The translations under genes were made by a program, and so were the position numbers. The notes beneath the pieces are model-generated. The model saw only the letters and a program-made list of their open reading frames with translations. It was not told the origin of the DNA and made no database searches. From assembly GCA_029574055.1 (NCBI GenBank), contig JAKQBQ010000091.1, forward strand, positions 1 to 6,752: a stretch of 6,752 bases of DNA, read 5' to 3'. Position 1 is the stretch's first letter, and each line of letters opens with the position of its first letter. This DNA is from Methanobacteriota archaeon (lineage in GTDB: Archaea > Thermoplasmatota > Thermoplasmata > Methanomassiliicoccales > Methanomethylophilaceae). Below are positions 1 through 5,594 of this stretch, one piece after another.

Positions 1-1
1 T

Positions 2-1894
2 GATAACGGCAGAGGCGGCACTATTCATGGGAACGTCGAGCTCAGCGATGCTGTGAACACTGTCTATTTTGCTGTAGAGACCACGATAAACGGCGACTTT
101 ATGATGGGCAGCGGCGCATCTACCTTAACATTCTACGGAGACCTGGACGCGGATCTTACATACTCCACGATCACAGGCCAATCTGACATAGGCAGCGCCA
201 CCACCTTAATAGCATTCGGCGACTACAGCACCATCCCTGTACTCGAATGGGATGAGGAAATAAAGCTGATAGACGGGCCGACCTCCGGCACTGCGGCCAA
301 TCCCGGATTGAGATATACTCCGGTGGCGGCAACAGGCCAAGAGTTCCTCATAATCGTGTCGGAATCCGGAGACAGGCTGATCGCCATACCGCTGGTGGAG
401 AAGATCGCCCTGAGCTACTACGATTGGATGTACAGCGAGGTCCCGCTTGATGAGTATAGTCCCTATGTGTTTGTCGATATCGATTACAGGGATCCCGTGG
501 AGATCTTGGATGTCATTGTAACGAACCTCAGCTACATCCCGGAGGGCACAGGCCCCCTTATCATAACACTATCCGGCAATGATGCATCGAGCTTTGAGCT
601 TTTGACAGAGACGATAGACAACATTGATGCCAGAAGTACGCAGACCTTTGCCGTCATGCCTGTCGACCCTCTTCTTCCCGGCACATACACCGCGACGGTG
701 ACCGTGTCCCATGAGGATCCAAGCAGTTCATTGGAGGCGGTCTGGTTCGAGATATCCCTCATTGTAACGGGAGATGTGGTCGAGGTCACGCTGCTGGTCG
801 ACCCGGCAGGCGCCGCCCCCCTTTACTACACCATAACCGTAAACGCCGGATATGCGCTCAATGAGGAAAGATACACGGGCGCCTTCTGGGTGGAAAAGAG
901 AGAAACAGTCAGCATAAGGGCGGATGAGTATGACCCATTAAGGTATGCGTTCATCCAATGGCAGGACGGCATCACTACGTTATCTAATTCTGAGTGGTTG
1001 GACACCGGCGTCACAGCATACGGGAGCACTGCGGCCTTCACGGCAGAGTTCAGCGTCCTGCAGACTGCGAACCCGGGTTCAGGACCATACTATATCACCG
1101 CATCGTCCGATCCCGGATCAACAATATCCCCGAACGGATCTGTCCCGGTACAGGGAGGAGCGGACAAGACGTTCTACTTCTCGGCAAAGAGCGGATACTA
1201 CATCTCAACGGTTCTGGTGGACGGCAGGCAGCTGTCCCAGGCGCAGATCGATTCCGGCATGTACACCTTCTTGGATGTGAATATGAACCACACCATCGAG
1301 GTGAGCAGCATCACCGATCTGAGGGGCGATCTTACCCTGAGGATCGATGTTGTGGAAGGAGAAGGATACGCCGAGTTCAGCATCAACGGAAGTCCATTTG
1401 CAGAATACACAACAGTCGTCAACCTTCCTGATTTTGCCGACATCGAGGTCAAAGCTTATGCCGCAGAAGGCTACGAGTTCGTTAAGTGGGAGACCCCGGC
1501 GGTCATGACATCGCCGGAGATAGTGTTCAACGACAACGGAGCATCCCTGCATCTGGAACTGTTCTTCACCGACAACGGTTCCGGCGCAGGTACGGACGAC
1601 GGATGGGTGTGGTGGATCGCCCTCCTCCTGCTGCTGTTGCTGGTGGGGATGCTGCTTTGGCTCATTTTCTTCTACAGAAGATATTACGATGTGATCAAGC
1701 CGGATCCGAGGGTCGAAGGCAGGGACAAGGTGCACAGGAAGTCCGAGTACAGGTTCAGAGTGAACGGTATCGCGGCGGTATCCTACCGCATCGGAGAGGA
1801 CGGAGCATGGAAGCCGATCCTCCCCGGCCCGGATGGCGGATACGTGATACCTAAAGGAGAGATAACCGACGATGTGGCTATAGATCTCCGTTGA
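2..1894 (+). CDS. Large cell-surface protein with InlB-like repeats and C-terminal membrane anchor (5' partial)
   Basis: The frame is open from the first complete codon of the window, so the gene begins upstream and the GTG at 53 is only an internal valine. The first ~450 bases encode Gly/Thr/Ser-rich beta-strand sequence, like the end of a beta-helix. An Ig-like region resembling ASPM/SPD-2/Hydin or choice-of-anchor domains follows at about 500-772. Three diverged InlB/Flg_new-like beta units follow at about 779-1057, 1085-1312 and 1328-1570; the second carries the recognisable string SGYYISTVLVDG. A Gly/Asp linker leads to one hydrophobic helix at 1604-1675 (WVWWIALLLLLLLVG), then RRYY and a 70-residue basic, beta-rich tail. 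By the positive-inside rule the repeats are outside and the tail is cytoplasmic. Several N-x-S/T sequons (NLS, NGS, NHT) lie in the outer part. The role is unknown; adhesin-like or structural surface protein is inference. Confidence 0.85.
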   Translation, partial: DNGRGGTIHGNVELSDAVNTVYFAVETTINGDFMMGSGASTLTFYGDLDADLTYSTITGQSDIGSATTLIAFGDYSTIPVLEWDEEIKLIDGPTSGTAANPGLRYTPVAATGQEFLIIVSESGDRLIAIPLVEKIALSYYDWMYSEVPLDEYSPYVFVDIDYRDPVEILDVIVTNLSYIPEGTGPLIITLSGNDASSFELLTETIDNIDARSTQTFAVMPVDPLLPGTYTATVTVSHEDPSSSLEAVWFEISLIVTGDVVEVTLLVDPAGAAPLYYTITVNAGYALNEERYTGAFWVEKRETVSIRADEYDPLRYAFIQWQDGITTLSNSEWLDTGVTAYGSTAAFTAEFSVLQTANPGSGPYYITASSDPGSTISPNGSVPVQGGADKTFYFSAKSGYYISTVLVDGRQLSQAQIDSGMYTFLDVNMNHTIEVSSITDLRGDLTLRIDVVEGEGYAEFSINGSPFAEYTTVVNLPDFADIEVKAYAAEGYEFVKWETPAVMTSPEIVFNDNGASLHLELFFTDNGSGAGTDDGWVWWIALLLLLLLVGMLLWLIFFYRRYYDVIKPDPRVEGRDKVHRKSEYRFRVNGIAAVSYRIGEDGAWKPILPGPDGGYVIPKGEITDDVAIDLR

Positions 1895-1905
1895 TCACAT
1901 AGGCA

Positions 1906-1942
1906 ATAAAAAATAAAATTCACCGGCCCGCTTCCGCAGGCC
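1906..1942 (-). terminator. Stem-loop plus U-tract terminator of the zinc-ribbon/aEF-1beta operon
   Basis: Read on the minus strand, 18 bases after the aEF-1beta stop, GGCCTGC (1942-1936) pairs with GCGGGCC (1931-1925) through seven pairs including one U-G wobble. The loop is GGAA, a GNRA tetraloop. Four bases later comes the U-rich tract AATTTTATTTTTTATT (1920-1905). Archaeal termination depends mainly on the U-tract; the hairpin makes this unusually like a bacterial intrinsic terminator. The plus-strand reading has no T-run, so it does not obviously serve the converging surface-protein gene. Confidence 0.7.
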
Positions 1943-1960
1943 TGAAATTGTTGATCTTGA

Positions 1961-2230
1961 TCAGAGCAGCGTGCTTGATATGCACTCTACGTTCTCTATC
2001 CCGGGGATAGACGCAAGGGCATTCTCGAGGTCTCCCCCGATAGCCTCGTCAGAGTCGTCTATCGAGAAGCCCACGTTGACCTTCTTGAGTCCGAACGCAA
2101 CAGGCTCTATTTTGGATTCCAGCACTCGAACGCCTTTCGGAACGGCGCCGTTGATGGCTTTGATCACAGATTCGAGATCGACGTCGGTGTTCTCCGGCAT
2201 CAGGTCATACACAGCAACAATCTGTCCCAT
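1961..2230 (-). CDS. ef1b: Translation elongation factor 1-beta (aEF-1beta)
   Basis: This is the archaeal guanine-nucleotide exchange factor that releases GDP from EF-1alpha so it can bind GTP and aminoacyl-tRNA again. The 89-residue length is normal for archaea, where the protein equals only the C-terminal catalytic domain of eukaryotic eEF1B-alpha, with a ferredoxin-like fold. Typical features are the start MGQIVAVYDLMPE, the acidic DVDLES helix, the strongly conserved EPVAFGLKKVNV segment (residues 42-53) and the C-terminal IPGIENVE strand. The ATG at 2230 is preferred over an in-frame ATG 39 bases upstream because homologues begin at this position, a GAGGG ribosome site precedes it, and the longer form would run into the zinc-ribbon gene. 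It lies 8 bases behind that gene and should be cotranscribed with it. Confidence 0.95.
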   Translation of the reverse strand: MGQIVAVYDLMPENTDVDLESVIKAINGAVPKGVRVLESKIEPVAFGLKKVNVGFSIDDSDEAIGGDLENALASIPGIENVECISSTLL

Positions 2231-2235
2231 TGTAT

Positions 2236-2240
2236 CCCTC
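2236..2240 (-). promoter_or_regulatory. Shine-Dalgarno site for aEF-1beta overlapping the upstream stop codon
   Basis: GAGGG ends five bases before the ATG at 2230. Its first two bases are the last two of the TGA stop of the zinc-ribbon gene (TGAGGG). This supports the shorter aEF-1beta start and suggests coupled translation of the two proteins. Confidence 0.6.
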
Positions 2241-2406
2241 ATGGTCCGGTGAAACCGCATTTCTTGCATTCATACGATACGCTCTGGTCGCGGCACTGGT
2301 CACACCTTCCGATCTCGGAGTTCCCGCATTTCGGGCACTTGAAGGTGGTGTTCCCGTGACCGATAAGCCTCTTTCCGCACGAGGAACATATCTTGTCCTT
2401 TACCAT
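2239..2406 (-). CDS. Small four-CxxC zinc-ribbon protein, COG2888/HVO_2753-like
   Basis: This 55-residue protein runs from MVKDKICSSCGKRL to KKCGFTGP and has four CxxC pairs: C7/C10, C24/C27, C35/C38 and C47/C50. That is enough for two zinc sites, probably two treble-clef or ribbon knuckles. The spacing and length match the archaeal family described as a predicted Zn-ribbon RNA-binding protein with a function in translation (COG2888), which commonly sits beside aEF-1beta as it does here. The position of the eight cysteines and the gene pairing are seen directly; RNA binding is known only as a family prediction. No ribosome-binding site precedes the ATG, but a TATA box is centred about 27 bases upstream, so the mRNA is probably leaderless. 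The gene is short enough to be missed by automatic length cut-offs. Confidence 0.92.
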   Translation of the reverse strand: MVKDKICSSCGKRLIGHGNTTFKCPKCGNSEIGRCDQCRDQSVSYECKKCGFTGP

Positions 2407-2428
2407 ACTTTTGGCGATGTGTTCCCCC

Positions 2429-2437
2429 TATATAAAA
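2429..2437 (-). promoter_or_regulatory. Archaeal TATA box for the zinc-ribbon/aEF-1beta operon
   Basis: The minus strand reads TTTTATATA, close to the archaeal TATA consensus, with ATTTAC just upstream where a BRE could sit. The box centre is about 27 bases from the A of the zinc-ribbon ATG, which puts the transcription start on or within a few bases of that codon. With no Shine-Dalgarno sequence before the ATG, this fits a leaderless transcript. Confidence 0.7.
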
Positions 2438-2444
2438 GTAAATG

Positions 2445-2525
2445 TCAGACGAACAGCACTTTCCGCGGCGCTTCCAAAGCAACGGGAACGGCATAACCCA
2501 GCGCGCAGATTGAAAAATGATACAT
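2445..2525 (-). CDS. Possible 26-residue small protein in the divergent intergenic region
   Basis: A short reading frame begins MYHFSICALGYAVPV and ends RKVLFV followed by TGA. It is preceded by GGAGGTG, a seven-base perfect match to the archaeal anti-Shine-Dalgarno sequence, at ideal spacing. The product would be hydrophobic with two basic residues near its end. No family is recognised, and the length is within chance for a random frame. It stops eight bases before the TATA box of the zinc-ribbon gene and has no clear TATA box of its own; transcription would have to start inside or beside the first codons of the glycosyltransferase on the opposite strand. It may be a real small gene, a leader peptide or coincidence. 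Confidence 0.25.
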   Translation of the reverse strand: MYHFSICALGYAVPVALEAPRKVLFV

Positions 2526-2530
2526 ACTAA
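2513..2530 (+). promoter_or_regulatory. Weak candidate promoter of the glycosyltransferase gene
   Basis: An A/T-rich stretch with AAAAATGATACATACTAA lies about 30 bases before the ATG at 2557. It could hold a degenerate BRE/TATA and give a very short leader. The match to the TATA consensus is poor, and the call rests mostly on position. Confidence 0.25.
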
Positions 2531-2537
2531 CACCTCC
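2531..2537 (-). promoter_or_regulatory. Perfect Shine-Dalgarno sequence before the 26-codon frame
   Basis: GGAGGTG on the minus strand lies five bases before the ATG at 2525. It is the strongest ribosome-binding match seen in the window, and nothing else nearby explains it. Confidence 0.35.
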
Positions 2538-2556
2538 ATGGTCGATCGAAGGGCGT

Positions 2557-3594
2557 ATGTCAAAGACCGTGGTGCTTTTGAGAAGGCTGAAGGAACCGTC
2601 AGCACAGACCGGGATCGGAGCATACACCGATAACATTGTGAAACTCCTCGAACAGAATTCCGTTGAGTACGGGGAGGTCGAGATGAGGATGGACCTGCAC
2701 AGCGGAGTGTTCCGCATGCTTGCGGACGGGATAGTCCGCCCATTTTTCAATACGATGGGTGCAAAGAACGATACAAAAGTGTTCCATTCCGTGGACGAAC
2801 TCTGCTGCATTTTCTTCCCCCTGATCAGAAAGAGCAAGAAGGTCCTGACCTGCCATCACCTGGTGTCGGAGCGGGACGGGGACGCGGTGCTCCTGCCCGC
2901 TGTGAGGCTCGCCTTTTGGATAGGCATCAGGTGGGCGGATGTGGTGGTCACGGTGTCCGACCAGACCCGCAATGAGATCCTGAGCAGATACGATATCGAC
3001 GGCAGCAAGGTCATAGCGATCCCCAACAGGCTATCCGAGGAGTTCGTAACGCTGAACATCGAGAAGAAGAAATACATCGGATGTGTCAGCTCGCTCATTC
3101 CCAGGAAGAATGTGGGCTCTTTGTTAAGGATATTCAAGGAATTCAGAGAGGCCTACGGCATGGACGAATACCGCCTTAGGATATGCGGCAAAGGTCCGGA
3201 GGAGGAAGCGCTAAAAGCCCTGGCCGAAGATCTCGGTATAAGGGACGCGGTTGATTTCATATCCGGACTTAGCATGAAGGAGCTGCTGCTATTCTATAAT
3301 GAGGCAAGCATTGTTGCAAACCCCTCCATGCATGAGGGATTCGGCTTCGCGACCCTGGAGGCCCAGATCTGTTCCTCTCCCGTTGTTTATTTTGAGGATG
3401 CGGAGATCCCCGAAGAGGTCGTAAGGTTCGCGGTCCCCGCTCGGGACGAGAGCGACTTCGCCCGCATCATGCACGAACTGCTTACCGACAAGGAATTCTA
3501 TGATAAAGTGGTCAGGGAAGGACAGGAATATGCCGGTTCCTTCCGAGGAGCGCAGGATAGGCTGCTTGAGCTGTACAAAGAATTGTCGGAATGA
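2557..3594 (+). CDS. Glycosyltransferase, GT4-like (GT-B fold)
   Basis: This 345-residue protein has the two-domain layout of retaining GT-B glycosyltransferases, which move a sugar from a nucleotide donor to an acceptor on the cytoplasmic side of the membrane. The N-terminal acceptor domain has the glycine loop TGIGAY (18-23) and the ADVVVTVSDQTRNEI segment (127-141), the usual 'sets off a second helix' signature. The donor domain begins near KKYIGCVSSLIPRKN (171-185), has ICGKGPEEE (209-217), and carries the EX7E motif with E260 and E268 in HEGFGFATLE. No signal peptide or membrane helix is evident. An in-frame stop at 2518 and the absence of another in-frame ATG fix the start. Donor and acceptor cannot be read from sequence; mannose-like or heptose donors would fit the neighbouring genes. 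It could stand alone or head the downstream gene set. Confidence 0.88.
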   Translation: MSKTVVLLRRLKEPSAQTGIGAYTDNIVKLLEQNSVEYGEVEMRMDLHSGVFRMLADGIVRPFFNTMGAKNDTKVFHSVDELCCIFFPLIRKSKKVLTCHHLVSERDGDAVLLPAVRLAFWIGIRWADVVVTVSDQTRNEILSRYDIDGSKVIAIPNRLSEEFVTLNIEKKKYIGCVSSLIPRKNVGSLLRIFKEFREAYGMDEYRLRICGKGPEEEALKALAEDLGIRDAVDFISGLSMKELLLFYNEASIVANPSMHEGFGFATLEAQICSSPVVYFEDAEIPEEVVRFAVPARDESDFARIMHELLTDKEFYDKVVREGQEYAGSFRGAQDRLLELYKELSE

Positions 3595-3641
3595 TGGCGG
3601 CAGACCAAACCGTTATCTTCTGAGTAGTGGTTTGCGGACGC

Positions 3642-4511
3642 ATGAGACATGCGCCGGAGTGCATCCCGTGCCTGATGGAGAGGGTCCTTTTCCAGTCCAG
3701 GCTTCCCAATAACGGAAGGGAGGCGGCATCCATGGAGGCGGCGCTGAAGGCCTGCGCCCAAGCAGTATCCGAAGAGCCGAACTCGGCGAGGATGGCGGCG
3801 AAGGTCCACAGGGCCTCGTATGACGCGCTGGGGGTCAGGGACCCGTACCATGACCTGAAGGTGAGGGCGGACGAGACCGCTTTCAGATACGTCAAGAGGG
3901 TCAGGGATTTTATTGAATCTTCCGATAATAAATTCGCGGCGGCGGTGAAGATAGCGATATTGGGCAACATCATGGATTTCGGCGCCGGCATAGCCATAGA
4001 CAGCCCCGAAGAGTTCGACGGGGTATTCGAATCGCTTCTGGAGATGGATCTGGCGGTGGACGACACCCGGAAGATGATGGACATCCTGAAAGCCGGAGGG
4101 CCGGTGGTGTACATCTTCGACAACTGCGGAGAAACGGTGTTCGATATCCCTTTGATCCAGCAGATAAGAGCCATGGGGAACAGAGTGGTGGGGGTGGTCA
4201 GAGGCGAGCCCATACTCAACGATGCCACGCTCGAGGATGCTGCCAGGGCGGGGATCGACAAGCATCTGGACCGCCTGATAACAACGGGAGCCTTCGCGAT
4301 AGGGGTGGACATGGAGAAGGCAGGAGACGATCTCAAGGATGAAATGGCGGCTGCGGGGCTTATCATAGCGAAAGGGATGGCGAACTTTGAATCTCTGGGT
4401 GAGGAGAGTCTCCCCGCCCCCGCCGCATACCTTTTGAAGGCCAAATGCGCCCCGGTCGCATCGGAGGTCGGAGTGAAAGTGGGGTCGAATGTGGCCAAAG
4501 TGATACCGTGA
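3642..4511 (+). CDS. DUF89 family metal-dependent phosphatase with N-terminal CxxC
   Basis: The 289-residue product belongs to the DUF89 (PF01937/COG1578) family, shown to include Mn/Co/Ni-dependent phosphatases acting on sugar phosphates and damaged phospho-metabolites. The archaeal subtype signature is present: N-terminal PECIPC (C7 and C10), GNIMDFG (108-114), the metal-site motif FDNCGE (159-164), RGEPILNDAT (187-196), IIAKGMANFES (241-251) and KAKCAPVA (266-273). Homologues begin close to the CxxC, so the ATG at 3642 is preferred; an in-frame GTG at 3627 would add five residues, and neither has a good ribosome site. The gap to the glycosyltransferase is 47 bases. The true substrate is unknown; its position before a heptose-like pathway that needs a phosphatase is suggestive but not proof. 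Confidence 0.88.
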   Translation: MRHAPECIPCLMERVLFQSRLPNNGREAASMEAALKACAQAVSEEPNSARMAAKVHRASYDALGVRDPYHDLKVRADETAFRYVKRVRDFIESSDNKFAAAVKIAILGNIMDFGAGIAIDSPEEFDGVFESLLEMDLAVDDTRKMMDILKAGGPVVYIFDNCGETVFDIPLIQQIRAMGNRVVGVVRGEPILNDATLEDAARAGIDKHLDRLITTGAFAIGVDMEKAGDDLKDEMAAAGLIIAKGMANFESLGEESLPAPAAYLLKAKCAPVASEVGVKVGSNVAKVIP

Positions 4512-4513
4512 GA

Positions 4514-4521
4514 TTTATCTA
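4514..4521 (+). promoter_or_regulatory. Candidate TATA box of the nucleotide-sugar operon
   Basis: TTTATCTA differs at one position from TTTATATA. It would place the transcription start near 4543-4546, leaving a leader of about 15 bases that still includes the AGAAGGG ribosome-site-like sequence ending seven bases before the ATG at 4560. It lies just after the DUF89 stop, so the downstream genes may have their own promoter as well as read-through. Confidence 0.45.
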
Positions 4522-4538
4522 ATCGCTGGCGATAGATA
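4516..4538 (+). promoter_or_regulatory. Inverted repeat overlapping the TATA box, candidate operator
   Basis: The left arm is TATCT plus ATCGC, split by one extra A at 4521. A two-base TG centre follows, then the right arm GCGAT plus AGATA. All ten arm positions are complementary. The repeat covers most of the TATA-like box and runs nearly to the predicted transcription start, where a bound dimeric repressor would block TBP/TFB or polymerase. No T-run follows, so it is less likely to be a terminator for the DUF89 gene. Confidence 0.4.
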
Positions 4539-4559
4539 CACGGGATAGAAGGGATACAT

Positions 4560-5594
4560 ATGACAAAGGTCAGACAGGCGGTCATAATGGTCGGCGGGAT
4601 GGGAACAAGGCTTATGCCCCTCACTAGGTACCGCCCCAAACCCATACTCCCGGTGTTGGACAAGCCGTGCCTCAGATATCTCATCGAATCGCTGGCGGGA
4701 TCGGGGGTGGAGGAGATAATCCTTGCATGCGGATACAAATCCTCGCAGCTCGAGGAGGCGATCGGCCACGGCTCGGATCTCGGGATAACGATAGATTATT
4801 CTTATGAGGACGAGCCTCTGGGTACAGGCGGAGCGATAAAGAAGGTCGAGGAGAGGCTGGACGAAGTGTTCGTGGCCGCCAACGGCGATGTGTTCGCCGA
4901 TATTTCTTTGACGGAACAGATAAACACGCATTTCTCGTGCGGAGCGGAAGTGACCATCTCCCTGACGCCGGTGGTCAATACCGAGGAGTTCGGGACCGCA
5001 GAGGTCGATGATGAGAACAGGATAATAAAATTCGTGGAGAAAGCGAAGAAGGGAGACGAACCTTCCAACCTTGCGAACGCAGGCGTCTACATCATCAATA
5101 AAACCGCAATTTCCTACATTCCGGACACCGGAGCATTCGATTTCTCAAAGGATCTGCTGCCCATACTCATGAGGGAGCAGAAAAGGATCCAGGGATTCAT
5201 GCTCAAAGGGTTGTGGAGGGACGTAGGCCGCCCCAATGATCTATTGGGGGCGAACACCGACATGGCATCCAAACTCTACGGCTATATGGACTGGGGCGGG
5301 AGCCAGGTCGAGGCAACCACCATAAGGAAACCGTTCTATCTCGGCAAAGGGGCGAGCATCACCGGCTCAGACGCCTCCGCAGCAATAATCCTGGAGAATT
5401 CTACCGTCACCGACAGCAGATTGGTCAATGCTTTGATCATGAAGGACTGCAAGATAAGGTCTGCGAAGATAGAGAACAGCATAATCGGGGCAGGCTGCAA
5501 GATAGGCCAAGGCGCTGAGATAACAAGCTCCGTGATCGGTGACGGGGCTGTCATAGAAGCAGGCCGAAAAATAACGGAAGAGAGGGTAGGCTGA
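4560..5594 (+). CDS. Sugar-1-phosphate nucleotidyltransferase with C-terminal left-handed beta-helix
   Basis: The enzyme joins a sugar 1-phosphate to an NTP, giving an NDP-sugar and pyrophosphate. The N-terminal Rossmann-like domain shows GGMGTRLMPLT (12-22) with RPKPILPV (25-32, K27 contacting phosphate), EPLGTGGAI (85-93), the metal-site aspartate in ANGD (107-110), FVEK (158-161), NAGVYII (173-179) and WRDVGRP (219-225) with the second metal aspartate D221. Residues about 256-336 have the I-x-x-S/A-x-I hexapeptide pattern of a left-handed beta-helix, as in archaeal mannose- or glucose-1-phosphate nucleotidyltransferases. Context with a heptose-type kinase and GmhA suggests D-glycero-D-manno-heptose 1-phosphate guanylyltransferase (HddC role); mannose-1-phosphate guanylyltransferase is the main alternative. 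Its TGA shares one base with the next ATG, so translation is probably coupled. The family call is firm, the substrate is not. Confidence 0.9.
   Translation: MTKVRQAVIMVGGMGTRLMPLTRYRPKPILPVLDKPCLRYLIESLAGSGVEEIILACGYKSSQLEEAIGHGSDLGITIDYSYEDEPLGTGGAIKKVEERLDEVFVAANGDVFADISLTEQINTHFSCGAEVTISLTPVVNTEEFGTAEVDDENRIIKFVEKAKKGDEPSNLANAGVYIINKTAISYIPDTGAFDFSKDLLPILMREQKRIQGFMLKGLWRDVGRPNDLLGANTDMASKLYGYMDWGGSQVEATTIRKPFYLGKGASITGSDASAAIILENSTVTDSRLVNALIMKDCKIRSAKIENSIIGAGCKIGQGAEITSSVIGDGAVIEAGRKITEERVG

Noticed and set aside
53..55. GTG as the start codon of the surface protein
   Set aside because: The frame is open back to the first bases of the window with similar Gly/Thr-rich beta sequence, no ribosome site precedes the GTG, and a surface protein would need an upstream signal peptide.
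1205..1735. 176-codon minus-strand frame opposite the surface protein
   Set aside because: It contains a poly-Gln/Glu stretch created by the antisense of the leucine-rich membrane helix and has no family resemblance.
1952..1963. TGATC-TT-GATCA inverted repeat at the aEF-1beta stop
   Set aside because: A two-base loop cannot form a stable hairpin, and it overlaps coding sequence; the adjacent GNRA stem-loop explains termination better.
2231..2269. Upstream ATG that would lengthen aEF-1beta by 13 residues
   Set aside because: It would run into the zinc-ribbon coding sequence, and homologues start at the MGQIVAV position, which also has the ribosome site.
2538..2540. ATG at 2538 as start of the glycosyltransferase
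   Set aside because: It is in a different frame and its reading frame closes within about 30 codons.
2542..2549. TCGATCGA palindrome before the glycosyltransferase
   Set aside because: An eight-base palindrome alone is common by chance and no second copy or flanking symmetry was seen.
3606..3634. Inverted repeat CAAACC / GGTTTG before the DUF89 gene
   Set aside because: Only six base pairs around a 17-base loop, with no extension of the arms and no T-run; expected by chance.
3512..4738. 408-codon open frame on the minus strand
   Set aside because: It lies opposite the well-supported DUF89 gene and the ends of its neighbours, has a Ser/Ala/Pro-heavy composition typical of antisense frames in this codon usage, and shows no recognisable motif.
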